Translations under genes and position numbers: made by a program
Part shown: piece by piece, positions 1 through 9,592 of the stretch
How the letters are laid out: the number at the start of each line of letters is the position of its first letter
How positions within the stretch are numbered: position 1 is the stretch's first letter
Source: Rubripirellula obstinata
GTDB taxonomy: Bacteria > Planctomycetota > Planctomycetia > Pirellulales > Pirellulaceae
NCBI RefSeq assembly: GCF_001642955.1
Contig: NZ_LWSK01000010.1
Span: 29,769-93,768 of the forward strand
DNA: 64,000 bases
Direction of reading: 5' to 3'
Notes under the pieces: model-generated
Told to the model about the DNA's origin: nothing
The model's database searches: none
The model's input: only the letters and a program-made list of their open reading frames with translations

Positions 1-422
1 TGTAAAGGCGCAAGCGCGACAACCATTTGAGTCGTGCTGCAGTTGGGGCTGGCGATGATGCCTTCGTGTCCAAGCGTTGCCTCTGGATTGACTTCGGGGA
101 CGATCAAAGGCACCTTGGGATCCATTCGCCAATAGCCGCTTTCGTCCACGACAACCGCACCGGCATCGACCGCCCAAGACGCGAATTCGGCAGAGACTTC
201 GTCGGGCGTACTGGCGATGACCAAGTCAATGTTTTTGAACGCACCCGGTTCCAACAATTCCACCTTGATCATTTCGCCTTGAAAGCGAACTTCCTTGCCA
301 ACACTTCGCTGGGAGGCCAATAGCTTTAGCCGCTTCATCGGAAACTGACGTTCGGCAAGCTGTTGTAAAACGATTCGGCCAACGGCACCTGTGGCACCAA
401 CAAGAGCAACGGTTTCGTACAC
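1..422 (-). CDS. asd: Aspartate-semialdehyde dehydrogenase, N-terminal part (cut by window edge)
   Basis: The first 140 residues of aspartate-semialdehyde dehydrogenase are present; the rest lies beyond base 1. The enzyme reduces aspartyl phosphate to the semialdehyde, the branch point to lysine, threonine, methionine and diaminopimelate. What is seen: a Rossmann NADP-binding start (VALVGATGAVGR, residues 5-16), the STPDEVSAEF stretch near residue 71, and the active-site cysteine in SPNCST (Cys128). I read the start as GTG at 420-422, because the conserved glycine loop follows directly and no ATG lies in frame upstream near it. It is the last gene of a minus-strand series; 228 bases separate it from the FGE-fold gene upstream. 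The identification is safe; the start is less so. Confidence 0.93.
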   Translation of the reverse strand, partial: MYETVALVGATGAVGRIVLQQLAERQFPMKRLKLLASQRSVGKEVRFQGEMIKVELLEPGAFKNIDLVIASTPDEVSAEFASWAVDAGAVVVDESGYWRMDPKVPLIVPEVNPEATLGHEGIIASPNCSTTQMVVALAPL

Positions 423-650
423 GGGACTATTTCTGGATAAGTGAATGAGTAATTGAACTGCCGCCAATCATAGCTAGAACACAGATTGAGGGAACGGCTG
501 GAGCAGTTTTGCCATTCAGAAAGTGAGCCGGGCATCGCGTCCGTGATTGGGCACCGGTACCAGTAAGTGGCATTGGCTTGCAGCCTGTGGTTTCTCAATC
601 TAAGGCTGGAAGCCTAGCCACCTATGGTTCAGACGTCCCTCAGTCAAACG

Positions 651-1853
651 TCAACCTTCCAATTCTTTCAGCGCCGAAGGCAACTCTGGGTCCACCAAGC
701 CGCGTCCGCTGCGTCCGCTGAAAATACGAGATTCAACGTCTTCGATGACATCTTCCGCGGTGGGTTCCCAGAACTTTTGAATCGTTTCACTGGAGAGCGG
801 TTGATAGGAACGGAACAATCGAAAGCCGACACCGCGAGCCGGATCGCTGGTGAACCACCATGGGCTAAGCGGAAAGTTTGGGTCCTCTTCTTTCCAAGCT
901 TCGTCATCGGAAACCAGCCGGGCAGCACAGCGAAGGGCCGCGACATCGTCAGCCCAGTGACCACCACGCACGACGCACTCGGTACCCATTTCGGGCCAAA
1001 CCCCAGCATCGGTCGCCCCCAATGGCTCTTTGGCTTTTAAGTCGTTGTAGTTTTCAGTGTGCTGATTCACTGTCCACTCCGCAACGTTACCCAGCATGTC
1101 ATGCAATCCAAAGCCGTTCGGTTTCAATAACCCCACTTGTTTTTGACCTTCACCAGCGTTGTCAAAAAACCACGCAAACTGATCAGCCTGATCTGGATCG
1201 TCGCCCCAATAGAAGGCCGTCGTTGTGCCACCACGTGCCGCGTATTCCCACTCGGCTTCGGTCGGCAATCGATATTGCAAGCCGGTGATCTTGCTAAGCC
1301 ATTTCGTAAATTGTTGTGACGCGTACTGCGTCATCGACACGGCTGCCTGGTCAGGCTCGTTGCCATATTCGTAAGTGAAGCTGGAATCATACAACTCAGT
1401 CGGCGCGGTAATCGCATCAACCTTGTTGCCATCGTCTACCATCCGAACACCGTCCGACTCGAACGTCTTGAACGCACTGTAAAGACTCATGAACTCTTCG
1501 TACTGAGCCCACGTGACCTCGGTCTTGGCGACCCACATTGGGGCAACGTTAACTTTGACCTGCGGTCCTTCGTCGTCAGATCGGTCGGGTTCTGCGTCGG
1601 GGCTTCCCAACTGAAAAGAACCAGCCGGAATCGGAATCATCTCGAAGGTCAGATCGGTGCCGGGAATGATTTGCGTGTAAGGGACCATGAAGCCGCCATC
1701 GATTTCAATCGCAGGGCCCTCGCTGGGTTTGGTTTTGGAGATGCCTGGCTTGTTGGCGACATTGATATCAGCAATTTCGGCTTTGCAAACGCCCGCCGAG
1801 AAACCGGCAAAGGAAACAAGCATCAAACCGGCAACTAAGAAACGATGGAGCAT
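651..1853 (-). CDS. Exported FGE-sulfatase-fold (SUMF1-like) protein
   Basis: A 400-residue protein with an N-terminal signal-like segment (LVAGLMLVSFAGFSAGVCKA) that could be a signal peptide or an atypical lipobox. It is followed by a formylglycine-generating-enzyme fold (about residues 70-350): PIPAGSFQLGSP at the start, then WVAKTEVTWAQYEEF, YRLPTEAEWEYAARGG, HDMLGNVAEW and VRGGHW, and a closing GVGFRLFRS. In true FGE two cysteines (human C336 and C341) sit in the RCAAR region. Here the second is kept (Cys309 in LRCAAR) while the position of the first is a valine, so sulfatase activation by the known chemistry is unlikely. Such FGE-fold proteins are abundant in planctomycetes, mostly with unknown roles. 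The ATG at 1853 is preferred over the TTG codon just before it. The gene lies 11 bases after the O-antigen ligase-like gene, so the two may be co-transcribed. Confidence 0.85.
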   Translation of the reverse strand: MLHRFLVAGLMLVSFAGFSAGVCKAEIADINVANKPGISKTKPSEGPAIEIDGGFMVPYTQIIPGTDLTFEMIPIPAGSFQLGSPDAEPDRSDDEGPQVKVNVAPMWVAKTEVTWAQYEEFMSLYSAFKTFESDGVRMVDDGNKVDAITAPTELYDSSFTYEYGNEPDQAAVSMTQYASQQFTKWLSKITGLQYRLPTEAEWEYAARGGTTTAFYWGDDPDQADQFAWFFDNAGEGQKQVGLLKPNGFGLHDMLGNVAEWTVNQHTENYNDLKAKEPLGATDAGVWPEMGTECVVRGGHWADDVAALRCAARLVSDDEAWKEEDPNFPLSPWWFTSDPARGVGFRLFRSYQPLSSETIQKFWEPTAEDVIEDVESRIFSGRSGRGLVDPELPSALKELEG

Positions 1854-1864
1854 CAAAGGGAACT

Positions 1865-3220
1865 CTAAAGGTGGGAGAGATTCGTTGGTTGGGGCTGCCG
1901 CGAAGCTTTGTAACGAGACAGTCCTTCAAGCGTTGGATAGATCAGGACGACTAGCCACAGCAGGGTTGAAGGTGATGCAAACGTGTCCAGCACAGTGTCC
2001 TCGAAAATGCCTGAAACGAGCACGTAAATCGAGATGGCTCGGACGAGAGGTTCGTTGCTGGTCAGGCCAAAGAAGAAGTTCCATCCGAGCAAAACGAGCA
2101 CCAGTAACCCAGCCAGTATGCCGCCTGACATTGATGCATGGAGCACGACATTGTGCGGGTGCAACGAAAACTCTTTCATCATGAACGGAGCGCTGTTCAG
2201 GCCATAGCCGGTGATCGGGCTCAGCGAAATCAGACGCAACGATTCGGCCCAGATTGCAGTTCGTCCTGTCGCCGAAGTCAGCTCTTCCATGTCACCTGTT
2301 TTGGTTGTCATCGAAAGAAATGAATCACTAAAGAAACCTCCGCCGCTAATCAATTCTAGACTGACCACCGCAGCGATCAGCATCGTGATCGCTGACACGG
2401 TGTAGAACATACCGATGCGCGTGAAGATCTTGTCCAGCAACAACAAGCCGACTGCGAAAGCGCCGGCAACGATCGCGGTCCGGCTGAAAGTCGCCAGCAT
2501 GGTCATGCAACCCAGGACGATCACAGCAATCAAAAGCGTCCGGCCGAGTGGAAGACGCGGCGCTAAGTCACGGCTTCGCAACATCGATAACGCCAAAATG
2601 ATTGACAGCACTCCGGTACGTGCGACGGAGTTGGGGTGACCGAGTCCGCCCATACGCCGCGCGATCACGTTGCTCCACAATTCTTCTTCGTAAACACCTG
2701 ACGCCGGAAAGCCCAGATACATAATCCAGTTGATTACCAAGTTGGTCACCAATGCAATCAAGCAGATGATTGTCAATCGCCGAAGTCCGAGCAGCGAGAT
2801 CGCAGCCGGGACAAAACACAAATATCCAAAGTTAACGATCGCTGCCACGCGTGCCACCGTCGCGGCTTCTGGCAACGCAACCGATGACGTGACAATAAAC
2901 ACAAACGCCAACGCCACCAAGATGCACCCGGGCAGCGAAACAAGAGCAGATCGAACCTGGGCGCTAAACAAAATTGCCAGCAAGCCTAGCGATGAACAAG
3001 CCGCGGCAATGACCAGCTTGATGGCAACCTGCCAATCCAAACCGACATGGTCTTCGCCGCCAGAATACCCGTAGTTCAAATCGACCGTGTTAAAGAAACA
3101 AGCGAGCGCCAACAGGCCAGCACACAAGATCGGAAACGCTCGCAATCCACTCATCGAGTAATCACGATTGCCCTGCAATTCTTCGCCGGCAGTTGAATTG
3201 GTGGTCGCGAGAGTTGGCAC
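1865..3220 (-). CDS. O-antigen ligase / Wzy_C family polytopic membrane protein
   Basis: A 451-residue hydrophobic protein with roughly ten to twelve predicted membrane segments. The Wzy_C/WaaL signature is readable in the C-terminal half: SATGRTAIWAESL, then SPITGYGLNS, and HPHNVVLHASMSGG, the large periplasmic loop with the conserved Arg and His in this superfamily. Members transfer or polymerise glycans carried on undecaprenyl lipid at the outer face of the inner membrane. Which glycan is handled cannot be told, because no glycosyltransferase cluster adjoins it. The start is GTG at 3220; an in-frame ATG at 3154 (SGLRAFPIL) would still keep the first membrane segment and is a real alternative. 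Confidence 0.85.
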   Translation of the reverse strand: MPTLATTNSTAGEELQGNRDYSMSGLRAFPILCAGLLALACFFNTVDLNYGYSGGEDHVGLDWQVAIKLVIAAACSSLGLLAILFSAQVRSALVSLPGCILVALAFVFIVTSSVALPEAATVARVAAIVNFGYLCFVPAAISLLGLRRLTIICLIALVTNLVINWIMYLGFPASGVYEEELWSNVIARRMGGLGHPNSVARTGVLSIILALSMLRSRDLAPRLPLGRTLLIAVIVLGCMTMLATFSRTAIVAGAFAVGLLLLDKIFTRIGMFYTVSAITMLIAAVVSLELISGGGFFSDSFLSMTTKTGDMEELTSATGRTAIWAESLRLISLSPITGYGLNSAPFMMKEFSLHPHNVVLHASMSGGILAGLLVLVLLGWNFFFGLTSNEPLVRAISIYVLVSGIFEDTVLDTFASPSTLLWLVVLIYPTLEGLSRYKASRQPQPTNLSHL

Positions 3221-3330
3221 GTCAGGGGTCGTCGATTTCAGCGGTCAGGAAGCAAGAAGGTCAGCCGAAAACCAGCATACTTGACCAAGGCGATTTTCGT
3301 ATAGCAATGATGAAAATACCTCGCTCGGAA

Positions 3331-4653
3331 CTATCGAAGAGCCAAATTGACGCCCAATACTACCGGTATTTCCAAAACTGCGCCCGATCGATCAATTTTC
3401 AACTTCACTTCTTCGCCCGGAACCGCTTCGCCAATCACCTGCATCAAGTGCTGAGTGTCGCGAACCGCAACGCCGTTAACTTCCAGAACAATGTCTCCCT
3501 TCAAAACTCCTGCTCGGGCTGCCGGGCCGGTCTTGTCGTGCAAGTGTTCGATTCGAGAACCTCGTAACCTGCGGTTGCCGCCGACCAATTGTTCGTCCGT
3601 TACCGTCGCCAACGATACGCCCAACCAACCGCGTTCCACACGTCCGTCGGCTTTGATGCGAGTGTAGATTTTCTTGGCGACATTGCTGGGAACAGAAAAG
3701 CTGACGCCTTGATAAGTTTCACCGACGATCGCGGTGTTGATGCCGACCAACGTGCCGCGAGCGTCAACAAGCGGTCCACCGCTGTTGCCCGGATTCACCG
3801 CAACATCGCTTTGCATAAAGTCTTGCCACTCTGTGCTGGCGCGGACCTTTCGATGTTTTCCGCTGACGATCCCAAACGTGACCGTACGATCAAGTCCGAA
3901 GGGGCTGCCGACAGCCCACACCGGCGAACCCACGCGACATCGATCACTATCACCCCAAGCGATCGGAATCAGTTGCTTGGCATCGACTTTTAAAACAGCC
4001 AAGTCAGTCAACGCGTCTGTGCCAACAACCAGCGCAGGCAAACGTCGGCCATCACTCAGCGTCACCGTAATGTCTTCGCCATCGGAAATGACGTGGCGAT
4101 TGGTCAGCAGGTAACCTTCGGAATCGACGACCACTCCGCTGCCCTGATCGGAACTGGGCAATAACCGAGCCGTCAAACCTGATGGCAGGCTAGCCTGGTC
4201 AACGGTCAGGCGACGACTGACATCGATGTGGACGACACTCGGGCCAACCGCAGCGGTCACCATTTCGTAAGCGTCGCTGAGTGCTTCAAGCGAAACATTT
4301 TTTAGGCCATCGGTGCCGGTTTCATATTCAGCTCGCAATTCCCCGCGATGCCACGCGTACCGAACCTCTTCGACGACCTGCGGCACCAGGAATCGGGCGG
4401 CCAGCAAAATCAATCCGATTGTGGCCAGCACGCCCAGGCTTTGAGTGATCGGGTCTGCTTGTCTTGAACGATGCCGACTTTCGTTACTCGAAATCTCCTC
4501 ACTGTCTTTGCCAATATCGCGGCTGGCAATATCGGTTGGCTCGCCAGTGTTTTCGTCAATCGCTTGATGCTCTTGGCACGATTCCAGTCGCCCGAATTCT
4601 GTTGGATAAGCTTCCGATGGTGCTTCTTCGCGTTGCGAATCGTCATGCATCAT
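3331..4653 (-). CDS. HtrA/DegP-type serine protease with one PDZ domain, membrane anchored
   Basis: A 440-residue trypsin-like protease of the envelope quality-control family. Order of parts: an acidic cytoplasmic N-terminus (1-69), one membrane anchor (LGVLATIGLILLAARFLV, about 70-91), a protease domain with His187 (LLTNRHVISDG), Asp217 (ALTDLAVLKVD) and Ser291 (NPGNSGGPLVD), and one C-terminal PDZ domain (about 341-431, with RGWLGVSL and AARAGVLKGDIVLEVNG). This layout is DegS-like rather than DegP-like, since there is a single PDZ and a membrane tether. The reading frame stays open for another 94 codons upstream, but that part looks like untranslated DNA. The double ATG at 4653/4650 is the likely start because the acidic tail begins there. 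It is divergent from the uronate-isomerase-like gene. Confidence 0.92.
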   Translation of the reverse strand: MMHDDSQREEAPSEAYPTEFGRLESCQEHQAIDENTGEPTDIASRDIGKDSEEISSNESRHRSRQADPITQSLGVLATIGLILLAARFLVPQVVEEVRYAWHRGELRAEYETGTDGLKNVSLEALSDAYEMVTAAVGPSVVHIDVSRRLTVDQASLPSGLTARLLPSSDQGSGVVVDSEGYLLTNRHVISDGEDITVTLSDGRRLPALVVGTDALTDLAVLKVDAKQLIPIAWGDSDRCRVGSPVWAVGSPFGLDRTVTFGIVSGKHRKVRASTEWQDFMQSDVAVNPGNSGGPLVDARGTLVGINTAIVGETYQGVSFSVPSNVAKKIYTRIKADGRVERGWLGVSLATVTDEQLVGGNRRLRGSRIEHLHDKTGPAARAGVLKGDIVLEVNGVAVRDTQHLMQVIGEAVPGEEVKLKIDRSGAVLEIPVVLGVNLALR

Positions 4654-4955
4654 GGGCTCGGTTCCAAAAGGGAGAGTCGAAGAGAAGCCTCGGGATCGTG
4701 ACGTCCATTGTAGCGCCCGCCACGCAGCGCCGCACGTTTTTTTTGCAAAACGGACGGAAATGTGGGTTAGAAAAACCGGCGCAATGTGACCAATTCCAGC
4801 AGGCTTAACGGCTAACGCATCTGGGCGCTCGCTTCGCTGGCGGAGTATCTTGTATTGATTGGAGACGATGTCGCCGATGCGATTTTTCAGACTTTCACGA
4901 TGCGAAACTATTAGTTTTCCTGGTTTCAACCTCAAAACGATCCCGCCGCTAATCC
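4654..4955. other. Divergent intergenic region with nothing recognised
   Basis: About 300 bases between the HtrA-type gene and the uronate-isomerase-like gene, which point away from each other. It must hold both promoters. I see an A/T tract near 4739-4747 but no convincing -35/-10 pair, hairpin or repeat. Confidence 0.4.
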
Positions 4956-6923
4956 ATGACTCAATCTATTCGCGATTCGATCTACGATGAAATCGCCTCA
5001 ATTCGGCTGATCGATCCCCACACCCACATTGATCCGCACGCGCCAGCATCATCGACATTGGCGGATATTCTGGGCTACCACTATTACACTGAATTGGCCC
5101 ATTCGGCGGGGATGCCTAAAGACCAGATTGAGGAACCAGGGATCGGACCAAGGGAACTGGTCAAACGTCTTGCGCTGAACCTGCAGCCGATCGAAAACAC
5201 AGCGAATTATCGTTGGCTGATTGAATTGTGCCGCAAGTTTTTTGGTTTCCAGCACGATCGAATCAACGCATCGAATTGGGAATCGCTCTACGATTCAGCC
5301 GAGTCAAAGATGGCCCGCGCCGATTGGTCTCAGATGGTCTTGGACCAGAGCAACGTCGAATCGGTTTTTTTGACGAACGATTTTGATGATGATCTGGAAG
5401 GCTTCGATTCAAACACCTACATCCCGTGTCTGCGAACCGATGACTTGGTGTTCCATCTGGCAAAATCATCGGTGCAAGAACGCTTGGTTGGATGTAGCGG
5501 CATCGAGTTGGATGGTTCGTTGGCGAGCCTGCGATCCAGTTTGCATCAACGGTTTGAACACTTTGTTGGTCGCGGAGCCAGGGCGTGCGCGATTTCAATT
5601 CCACCGACTTTCGTTCCCACACCGGTCAGCGATGGTCGTGCGGCCAGCGCGTTAACGCAAGTTTTGAAACAAGGCGAACTCGCCGACGTCGCCCACCGTG
5701 ATGCGTTGTCTCGACGAGTGTTTTGGACCTTGGCAGAATTGTGTGACGAGTTTGGATTGCCGTTCGATTTGATGATTGGCGTCAATCGCGGTGTCTATCC
5801 TGGCGGCGTTTATCAAGGGCAAGATTTGTACGACAGTCGCGTGTCGTTGACTCAGTATCGTGAATTGTTCAATGCTTTTCCGAACGTCAAGTTTCCAGTT
5901 TCTGTCCTGGCCAGTGTTACCAATCAAGAATTAGTCAGCCACGCTTGGATTTTTCCCAACGTCATCACCAATGGGCATTGGTGGTACAGCAATACGCCTT
6001 CGTTTATTGCTCGTGATGCAATGGCTCGTTTGGAAGCAGTCCCGCAAAACAAACAAATCGCGTACTACAGCGATGCCTACAAATTGGAATTTGTCTGGCC
6101 CAAATTTGACATGTACCGAAATGTCTTGGCCGACTTGCTGGCGGAACATTTTGTCGGTCGCTGCGGATGGAACGAAGAGCGGGCGGTTGAATTGGGCCGG
6201 CGGATTCTTCGCGACAACGTCGATGAAATTTTCCCGGCTCGTGATCTGCCACTTTCCAAGCCAGGTGCCAGCGATACGATCGTAGAAGACCCCGACGCAA
6301 CCGTTGACGACATCCTGTTGGCCGGATCATCCGCGGCGTTGGCTGCGGGTGCGATCGGGATGGTCGAAGTTGATGCGGCTGATTCGGTCGACGACACTTT
6401 GTCGATGGAAACGGTGGTCGAAGAATTGGCAGATGACTCAGGCGACGATCAGTCCGATCTGGCCGACTTGCCCACCCAAATCGAAGACAATGACGAAACG
6501 GTCCGCATTGAAGAAGAGATTGACGAGGATTCGGTGGAATTTGATTTGGATCCAAGTCCCAGTGATGCCGAAGTCGACGTTTTAGAGACATCCGACGTCG
6601 TGATTTCGGATGTTGCGAACGAGGAAACTGTCGATTTGGAAGACTTGCAAGTCGATGAACCCGCGTTGGACGTCGGCGATTTGCTAAGCGATTCCGAAGT
6701 CGATCCAGGATTGGAAACAGTCGGTCTTGACGATGAAACAATGAATCCCGCAATTACGCCGCTGCGAAATGAAGATTCATTTTCTCCCGACGAAGATTCG
6801 ATTCAAGTCAAACCCGATCCGCTGACCGGCGAGCTGAAATTTAATACTCCGACCGATCAGAATGCCGATGACGACACAGACGATTTGCTAATTGACTTCC
6901 TGGACGACGACGATTCAAAGTAG
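4956..6923 (+). CDS. Uronate-isomerase-like amidohydrolase with long acidic C-terminal tail
   Basis: A 655-residue protein. Residues 1 to about 430 resemble the uronate isomerase (UxaC-like) branch of the amidohydrolase superfamily: the metal-binding H-x-H near the N-terminus (DPHTHIDPH, His22 and His24), NGHWWYSN and an AYYSDAYKLEFVWPKFD segment where UxaC has its late aspartate. The real substrate is unknown; planctomycete members are often annotated only as glucuronate isomerase-like. Residues from about 440 to the end are a low-complexity, strongly Asp/Glu-rich tail (DSGDDQSDLADLP, DDDTDDLLIDFLDDDD) with no place in the UxaC fold. A short hydrophobic Ala/Gly stretch (about 455-470) precedes the tail. 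It ends 6 bases before the stop of convergent leuA. The family call is moderate; no function for the tail is claimed. Confidence 0.72.
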   Translation: MTQSIRDSIYDEIASIRLIDPHTHIDPHAPASSTLADILGYHYYTELAHSAGMPKDQIEEPGIGPRELVKRLALNLQPIENTANYRWLIELCRKFFGFQHDRINASNWESLYDSAESKMARADWSQMVLDQSNVESVFLTNDFDDDLEGFDSNTYIPCLRTDDLVFHLAKSSVQERLVGCSGIELDGSLASLRSSLHQRFEHFVGRGARACAISIPPTFVPTPVSDGRAASALTQVLKQGELADVAHRDALSRRVFWTLAELCDEFGLPFDLMIGVNRGVYPGGVYQGQDLYDSRVSLTQYRELFNAFPNVKFPVSVLASVTNQELVSHAWIFPNVITNGHWWYSNTPSFIARDAMARLEAVPQNKQIAYYSDAYKLEFVWPKFDMYRNVLADLLAEHFVGRCGWNEERAVELGRRILRDNVDEIFPARDLPLSKPGASDTIVEDPDATVDDILLAGSSAALAAGAIGMVEVDAADSVDDTLSMETVVEELADDSGDDQSDLADLPTQIEDNDETVRIEEEIDEDSVEFDLDPSPSDAEVDVLETSDVVISDVANEETVDLEDLQVDEPALDVGDLLSDSEVDPGLETVGLDDETMNPAITPLRNEDSFSPDEDSIQVKPDPLTGELKFNTPTDQNADDDTDDLLIDFLDDDDSK

Positions 6924-6929
6924 CGTCGT

Positions 6930-8477
6930 CTACTCGCGTTTTTCTGAAATGATTCGGTTGATTGCGTTTAGCATCGCCAAAATCGTGCTCTCAACGCTGT
7001 CGGTACTAACTCCGATGCCTCGGTAAGTCTTGCCTTTGTATTCCACTTCCAGATTTACTTCGCCAATCGCGTCCCGACCCAGCGTGGCGCTGCGGACGCG
7101 AAAGTCTTTGCAGACCACTTCGATGCCGGTGATCTTTTCGACAGCCCAAAACGCAGCGTCGATCGGTCCATCGCCCTGCTCTACCCTTTGGGTCTTTTCA
7201 TCGTCGCCATGCTTCAGCGTGACCTCGACCACTGGCGTACGATTTTTGCCGCTGGTGACCGTGTAATCGATCAACGCCCATTCCTGTTCGACGCTACCGC
7301 TGATTTGTTGTTGCACCAACGCGATGATGTCACCGTCATAGATCTCTTTTTTCTTATCCGCCAAGATTTTGAATTGCTCGAACACCGTGACCAACTGTTC
7401 GGGACTCAAAGAAAACCCAAGCGTCTTTGCTCGGTCGGCTAAGGCTGCTCGTCCGCTGTGCTTGCCAAGCACAAGATCGGTTTTCGAGAAGCCAACATCT
7501 TCGGGCGACATGATTTCATAGGTGCTGCGTTCTTTCAGCATGCCGTCTTGGTGGATGCCGGATTCATGTGCGAAGGCATTGCGACCGACGATGGCCTTGT
7601 TGCGTTGCACTTGAATGCCCGTCGTCTTACTAACCAAGCGGCTGGCGGGGACCAGTCGCTGGGTATCGATCGCGGTCGTGCAGTTGAAAAAGTCTTGACG
7701 TGTTTTCATCGCCATTACAATTTCTTCCAGAGCCGCATTGCCGGCCCGTTCACCGATGCCGTTGATCGTGCATTCAATCTGCCCCGCCCCGGCTGCCACG
7801 GCCGCCATGCTGTTGGCGACTGCCATTCCAAGATCATTGTGACAATGCGTACTCAAGATCGCTTTATCGATGTTGGGCACACGATTGCGGACCATCGAAA
7901 ATCGATCAAAAATTTCGTTGGGCGTGGTGTAGCCAACGGTGTCGGGCATGTTGATCGTGGTGGCACCAGCGTCGATCGCGGCTTCGACGACGCGGCAAAG
8001 GAAATCGTCTTCGGTTCGGCAAGCGTCTTCGGGTGAAAATTCGATGTCGTCGCAAAGATTGCGAGCCCGCTTCACGCCGGCGATTGCTCGCTGGACGATT
8101 TCGTCAGGCGTCATTCGCAGCTTGAATTCACGATGGATCGCGCTGGTGGCCAAGAAGACGTGAATCCGTCCCTGCTTGGCCGGCTTTACCGCTTCCGCCG
8201 CCGCATCGATATCCTTGTCACTGCATCGTGCCAATCCGCAGATCGTGGAACGCTGGATTGTTTCGGCAACTTTCTTGACGGATTCAAAATCACCAGGCGA
8301 CGCGATCGGAAAACCGGCCTCGATAATATCGACGCCCATTTCGTCCAGCAGGCTGGCAACTTCCAGCTTTTCGGCCAGGTTCATGCTCGCACCGGGCGAC
8401 TGTTCGCCATCACGCAGCGTGGTGTCAAAGATTCGGATCATCCGCGGCGATTCGTGGGGCTGCGAGGATGTCGTCAT
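6930..8477 (-). CDS. leuA: 2-isopropylmalate synthase
   Basis: A 515-residue enzyme that condenses acetyl-CoA with 2-oxoisovalerate, the first committed step of leucine synthesis. The catalytic HMGL-like barrel opens with [18 protein letters not shown] and carries the metal-binding [15 protein letters not shown] and the NGIGERAGN motif. [12 protein letters not shown] follows, and the C-terminal LeuA regulatory dimer domain (about 390-510) is present, so leucine feedback inhibition is likely. The length is normal for bacterial type-1 LeuA. ATG at 8477 is used; a second Met 12 codons on, just before RIFDTTL, is possible. No other leu gene is in the window, and no leader peptide or T-box was recognised in the 260 bases upstream, which instead hold a palindromic repeat. 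Confidence 0.95.
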   Translation of the reverse strand: MTTSSQPHESPRMIRIFDTTLRDGEQSPGASMNLAEKLEVASLLDEMGVDIIEAGFPIASPGDFESVKKVAETIQRSTICGLARCSDKDIDAAAEAVKPAKQGRIHVFLATSAIHREFKLRMTPDEIVQRAIAGVKRARNLCDDIEFSPEDACRTEDDFLCRVVEAAIDAGATTINMPDTVGYTTPNEIFDRFSMVRNRVPNIDKAILSTHCHNDLGMAVANSMAAVAAGAGQIECTINGIGERAGNAALEEIVMAMKTRQDFFNCTTAIDTQRLVPASRLVSKTTGIQVQRNKAIVGRNAFAHESGIHQDGMLKERSTYEIMSPEDVGFSKTDLVLGKHSGRAALADRAKTLGFSLSPEQLVTVFEQFKILADKKKEIYDGDIIALVQQQISGSVEQEWALIDYTVTSGKNRTPVVEVTLKHGDDEKTQRVEQGDGPIDAAFWAVEKITGIEVVCKDFRVRSATLGRDAIGEVNLEVEYKGKTYRGIGVSTDSVESTILAMLNAINRIISEKRE

Positions 8478-8592
8478 CGAAGTGCTTCCAAGAGAGTGGG
8501 AAAAGGACAGGGGCTAAAGCATAAAAGAAAAATGTCTGATCGCTAGGCGACCAGGGTTTTCAATGTGTTTTCTTCGCTGCTTCGCGAGTGAA

Positions 8593-8690
8593 GTAGGCCG
8601 GAACAAGCGAAACGCAGTTCCGGAAATTGCATCGCACTGCATTTTACTGTGCCGTATTGCCGGAACTTCGCTTCGCTTGTTCCGGCCTAC
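8593..8690. repeat. REP-like palindromic repeat, family A, copy 1
   Basis: A 98-base inverted repeat: it starts GTAGGCCGGAACAAGC, has CGCAGTTCCGG inside, and ends with the complementary GCTTGTTCCGGCCTAC. A second copy with the same arms lies at 21814-21902, between two other genes. The centre differs between the copies while the arms are nearly identical, as expected for a REP/REPIN-type element rather than a gene-specific terminator. It lies upstream of leuA and downstream of the ABC permease pair. Confidence 0.85.
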
Positions 8691-8738
8691 ATCATGTTGA
8701 TCAGGACCGAATAACAGTATCAATGGTTCATGCGATTT

Positions 8739-9587
8739 CTAAGAACTTGCACTGCGGTAGCTGAGCAGTGCTTTTCGGAATACCCAACGGCTAGCCAGGA
8801 CGCTCAGGACGGTCGCAACCAACGCCCAACCCATGAACATCCATTCTTGGTCGGTGCGGGGATCGATCGGTTTGGCGATCAGTCGCGCTGGCACATTGAC
8901 GACCAACAAAACGGGAATCACGAAGGTAAAGAAACCGTACAGCGGTGCGCCCCAACCGCGATTGTAGATTTCCATCGGGTAACGGCTGAAGTTGGTGATG
9001 TAAAACCAAAAATTGTACAGCGTTTGATTGCGACCCAACCAAATGCTGGTCGCGCTTAAACAAATCATCAGGCTATACATGATCGTTACGCCGCAGGCCA
9101 AGAAAATCAAATACAGAATCACCGACAGTGCCGACGGAATCATCGGATCGACGTCTCGGGTGGCGAGTCGAAATAACGCGACTCCCGCGATCAACAGTCC
9201 TGCGAAGAAGTTCGACAGCGCACTCCAATCCATCCGACGAAACGAAATCAGGAATTGAGTGTCAATCGGTTTCAGTAAAGCAAAGTCCAGCCCGCCGGTC
9301 CGGATCATCTCGCTAAACTCTTCCGCGTTGGGCATGAAGAACGCTTGCACCAATGAATTGATGAACCACGTCGTTGCGATGAACAGAAAGAATTTTTCGC
9401 GGTCCCATCCGCTGCCTTCACCGATCGTGTCGGTGTACTGAAAAATGATCAGGTAAAAACCAACGTTCATCGCCGTCCAACCCAAACTGCTGATGCATTG
9501 CAGAATGAAGTTGGTGCGAAAGGTCATGTCACGCACTAACGAGTTCCGCGCGAACGTTGCTAGGACTTTTCCATAGGAAGGTTTCAT
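8739..9587 (-). CDS. ABC-2 type permease (COG3694-like)
   Basis: A 282-residue integral membrane protein with about six hydrophobic segments. It resembles one of the two permeases of the uncharacterised ABC-2 exporter trio (COG4586 ATPase, COG4587 and COG3694/DUF990 permeases). Readable pieces are FRTNFILQCISSLGW near the N-terminus and MEIYNRGWGAPLYGFFTFVIPVLLVVNVPA near the end, which match the family's closing segment. The next gene upstream, separated by 5 bases, is the second permease, so the products probably form a heterodimeric channel. The ATP-binding subunit is not adjacent on either side. Substrate unknown. Confidence 0.8.
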   Translation of the reverse strand: MKPSYGKVLATFARNSLVRDMTFRTNFILQCISSLGWTAMNVGFYLIIFQYTDTIGEGSGWDREKFFLFIATTWFINSLVQAFFMPNAEEFSEMIRTGGLDFALLKPIDTQFLISFRRMDWSALSNFFAGLLIAGVALFRLATRDVDPMIPSALSVILYLIFLACGVTIMYSLMICLSATSIWLGRNQTLYNFWFYITNFSRYPMEIYNRGWGAPLYGFFTFVIPVLLVVNVPARLIAKPIDPRTDQEWMFMGWALVATVLSVLASRWVFRKALLSYRSASS

Positions 9588-9592
9588 TTGCG

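Noticed and set aside
651..1853. True formylglycine-generating enzyme
   Set aside because: One of the two catalytic cysteines is missing and no sulfatase gene is adjacent.
4654..4935. 94-codon N-terminal extension of the HtrA-type protease
   Set aside because: Composition is unlike protein (Arg/Ser/Cys-rich, no hydrophobic pattern), and the acidic family-like N-terminus starts at the double ATG at 4653.
6004..6753. 249-residue minus-strand reading frame
   Set aside because: It is a shadow of the acidic-tail coding region: Arg/Pro-rich, as expected from reading GAX codons backwards.
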